Shown in pieces: positions 62,074-64,000 of a stretch of DNA of 64,000 bases (position 1 is its first letter; every line of letters begins with the position of its first letter). The stretch covers positions 1 to 64,000 of the forward strand of contig NZ_JBHSAB010000021.1 of NCBI RefSeq assembly GCF_042649825.1, written 5' to 3'. This DNA is from Legionella_C dresdenensis (GTDB lineage: Bacteria > Pseudomonadota > Gammaproteobacteria > Legionellales > Legionellaceae). The notes below the pieces were generated by a model. The model made no database searches and was not told where the DNA came from. It worked only from the letters and a program-made list of their open reading frames with translations. The translations under genes and the position numbers were made by a program.

Positions 62074-64000
62074 ATGTCTAATACAAAACACGAATTACGG
62101 CGCTTAATAGACGATCAGAATCCTGAGGCGTTAAAACGGTTTTTACAAAGCTACCGTGACCTTGATTTATTAAATTCGGTAACAGCCAATGGCTTATCGG
62201 CATTATGGTGGGCTGCGTTCCCGCCCGCGGGTAAAACCGTATCGGCTGAAATTATACAATGCCTGATTGACGATGGCCGGGTTGATCCGACTTTGGGATA
62301 TAAAGGAATACCCGTGACCAGGGCGCTTGGGCTACCGGCGATTAAGGCCTATGAGGGGCAATACGTCCGCCCCGGAGGCGCAGGCAGAAACCAGAACAGG
62401 CCGCGGGAAGTAAACCTGGCTCGGATTGCGGTGGATACGCAAAATACCCACGATACCCTGATTGTAACTGCTGTTGATGAATCGATTAGCAATTTATATA
62501 AACGTTATCGGTCGGCAAATCCAGTACAGCCGAGCTTTAAGGATTGGCTGAACGATTTAAAAAAAGCGGAGACTGAGTCGAAAAAAGAGCTGGAAATAGT
62601 CGAAAAAGCGATTGATCGTATCGAAAGCGATTCAACGGTCAGATCGTATCGTGTTACTGATAATCAGACGGTAGTACTGACTAATAGCCAGGTTCTGGAT
62701 TTATTATGGCAGGCGGTGAATGATCCTGACCCGGCACATTTTCTGGCCGGTGTGGAAATGACCGCTGAGGAAATTGAAAACCGCAAAAAACGGTTATTGA
62801 CACATTTGGCTGATACGCAACGGGAGTACGGCCATAATAACCCGGCCTGCTGGATGGGCACTCGAAACCAGATAGTAAGCAGTATGGATGCAACCCATAT
62901 CGATGTGGCCATTAGCAGCCAGCTCCCCCTGGATGGTGAAAAGGTTGGTTATGCGTATCTTGTGTTTTGCCGTGATGAACTGGCGGCGCTGGAGCAAAGT
63001 AACCCTGCCTTATTTTGGAACTATGTTGATGTTTTTATCATTAGAAATGGCTGCGATGTTAATTTTGAGGATAACTCAATCCCCGATGACTTGAAAACAT
63101 GGCGGAAGGAAGCCCATGACAGGTTTGTAAGGCGCATGACGGAACAAAATGCCAATCTTCGTGAGGCGTTACGCATGTCGCCTGAAGAACTGAAAGGTTT
63201 ATTAGCATCCTTTAAAAATTATACTGGCTCAGATGGCGAATACATTGCTTTGAACGATAGCCAGCATGAGCCTTTGCGGCTTTTTGGCAGTCTTTATATG
63301 AAGTTAACAACAGTACAATCGGTTCGGGATTTATTTAAGCTCCCTTTAGAGGAACTGACGGCTGCCATTCATCAGGTAATTGCCAAGGGGCTTCAAACTC
63401 CATTAACCAGCCTGCAAATAGTTACTCAAATCACCGTCTACCTGACACAGCAATTAAAACCGGCAACGAAATTAAAAAAACTGGTGACTGGACATGAAAG
63501 CTCCGGGCAAGAATGGCAAGCCAATTTTATTCATTGGTCAGAGGAACAAAAAGAGAGCTGGTTAACTCGTAATTGCGCGGTATTTGTGACTTACCTCACG
63601 CAGGGCAAGCATGTCAGCAATACCCCCGACACCTTTCATGCCCTGCTTGCTGAAGAGTGGGCTGAGGCCTATCCAACTCTTAAAGCCTGGCTTGACACTT
63701 TAACGCCCGAGTTGCGTAAACAATTTGTGAGCGAAATGTTGGCGCATAAAAGGGCTTACCCGTTTCAGGCTTCGGATGAACAGTTTTTCACTGACCTTGC
63801 GTTTGGCTTTGGTCTGGAGCATGGGTATTTACAACATATGGTAGTCAATCAGATAACGACTATTAAAAACAGGGATTTGCGGGGAGTTGATTTATCAACG
63901 ATTAATTTATTGAGGATCATGTTTGAAAACTGCAATTTGTGCTTAACTGGTATTCTTCGCAATGCAACCATTACCCCCGAACACGTTGCAACAAATCACT
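62074..64000 (+). CDS. giant effector-like protein, 5' part (642 codons, runs off the window)
   Basis: The frame is open from the ATG at 62074 (AAGGG six bases upstream) to the window end without a stop. It is a paralogue of 11591-14593. N-terminal: NGLSALWWAAFPPAGK. Middle: QVLDLLWQAVNDPDP and CWMGTRNQIVSSMDATHIDV (about 258-277), nearly identical to the paralogue. Pentapeptide-like block: DLRGVDLSTINLLRIMFENC (about 599). By analogy an ankyrin region and the FFTGH.NRHH C-terminal module should follow outside the window. It has no signal peptide. A host-directed function is inferred. Confidence 0.9.
   Translation, partial: MSNTKHELRRLIDDQNPEALKRFLQSYRDLDLLNSVTANGLSALWWAAFPPAGKTVSAEIIQCLIDDGRVDPTLGYKGIPVTRALGLPAIKAYEGQYVRPGGAGRNQNRPREVNLARIAVDTQNTHDTLIVTAVDESISNLYKRYRSANPVQPSFKDWLNDLKKAETESKKELEIVEKAIDRIESDSTVRSYRVTDNQTVVLTNSQVLDLLWQAVNDPDPAHFLAGVEMTAEEIENRKKRLLTHLADTQREYGHNNPACWMGTRNQIVSSMDATHIDVAISSQLPLDGEKVGYAYLVFCRDELAALEQSNPALFWNYVDVFIIRNGCDVNFEDNSIPDDLKTWRKEAHDRFVRRMTEQNANLREALRMSPEELKGLLASFKNYTGSDGEYIALNDSQHEPLRLFGSLYMKLTTVQSVRDLFKLPLEELTAAIHQVIAKGLQTPLTSLQIVTQITVYLTQQLKPATKLKKLVTGHESSGQEWQANFIHWSEEQKESWLTRNCAVFVTYLTQGKHVSNTPDTFHALLAEEWAEAYPTLKAWLDTLTPELRKQFVSEMLAHKRAYPFQASDEQFFTDLAFGFGLEHGYLQHMVVNQITTIKNRDLRGVDLSTINLLRIMFENCNLCLTGILRNATITPEHVATNH

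Overview
The window looks like a chromosomal segment of a member of the order Legionellales (Gammaproteobacteria; relatives of Legionella and Coxiella). The evidence is the gene content: an enhABC-type 'enhanced entry' locus, both halves of a LetA/LetS (UvrY/BarA-type) two-component system, a HAD-IG purine 5'-nucleotidase, phenylalanine hydroxylase, PPi-dependent phosphofructokinase, and several large ankyrin/helical proteins that look like type IV effectors. No rRNA or dot/icm gene is present, so the genus is not settled. A 49-N gap at 59998-60046 shows this is a draft scaffold.

Layout: 1-390 is a palindromic MITE-like repeat. 1-3.8 kb holds a hypothetical gene, a TPP riboswitch driving a lone tenA, and an ankyrin protein. 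3.9-9.1 kb is housekeeping: rne divergent from rluC-gph-pgsA, then tRNA-Gly, tRNA-Cys and tRNA-Leu. 9.1-11.4 kb has a large inverted repeat, a small membrane protein, a P-loop ATPase and a Spy/CpxP-like protein. 11.6-17.6 kb has a 1000-aa ankyrin-family giant and a RecB/AddB-like nuclease. 17.7-18.2 kb is a REP array followed by pilU. 19.4-25.9 kb has a kinase-like/ankyrin effector candidate, a PAS hybrid kinase, a DUF3530-like exported protein and djlA. 26-31.3 kb carries waaA, dksA and the hemA-prfA-prmC operon. 31.4-37.2 kb carries a methyltransferase, a site-2 protease, phhA and letA-uvrC, followed by a second REP array. 37.9-42.9 kb is enhABC. 43-47.9 kb carries rpsT, murJ, a leucyl aminopeptidase and the 5'-nucleotidase. 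48-53.7 kb is accessory DNA: a 674-aa helical protein, an eight-Asp-box secreted protein and several small genes. 54.3-59.9 kb carries letS-pfp divergent from gltX. 60.2-61.8 kb is a hipBA toxin-antitoxin module with three evenly spaced operators. The window ends inside another ankyrin-family giant.

Themes: (1) Housekeeping blocks are interleaved with a paralogous family of putative host-interaction proteins. Members share an N-terminal WWA..PPAGK motif, a pentapeptide-like DLRG.DLS block and, in the two complete members, a C-terminal FFTGH.NRHH helical module. One member lacks a roughly 470-residue middle section found in the other two. (2) Intergenic space is filled with modular palindromic repeats: a 268-bp MITE with 34-bp terminal inverted repeats, cgggagaggg REP arrays, and a GATGCAGCG repeat. 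These recombine with each other, and one contains the assembly gap. (3) Regulatory structures are readable: a TPP riboswitch overlapping its own ribosome-binding site, hipBA operators at exact 50-bp spacing, and hairpins between djlA/waaA and letA/uvrC.
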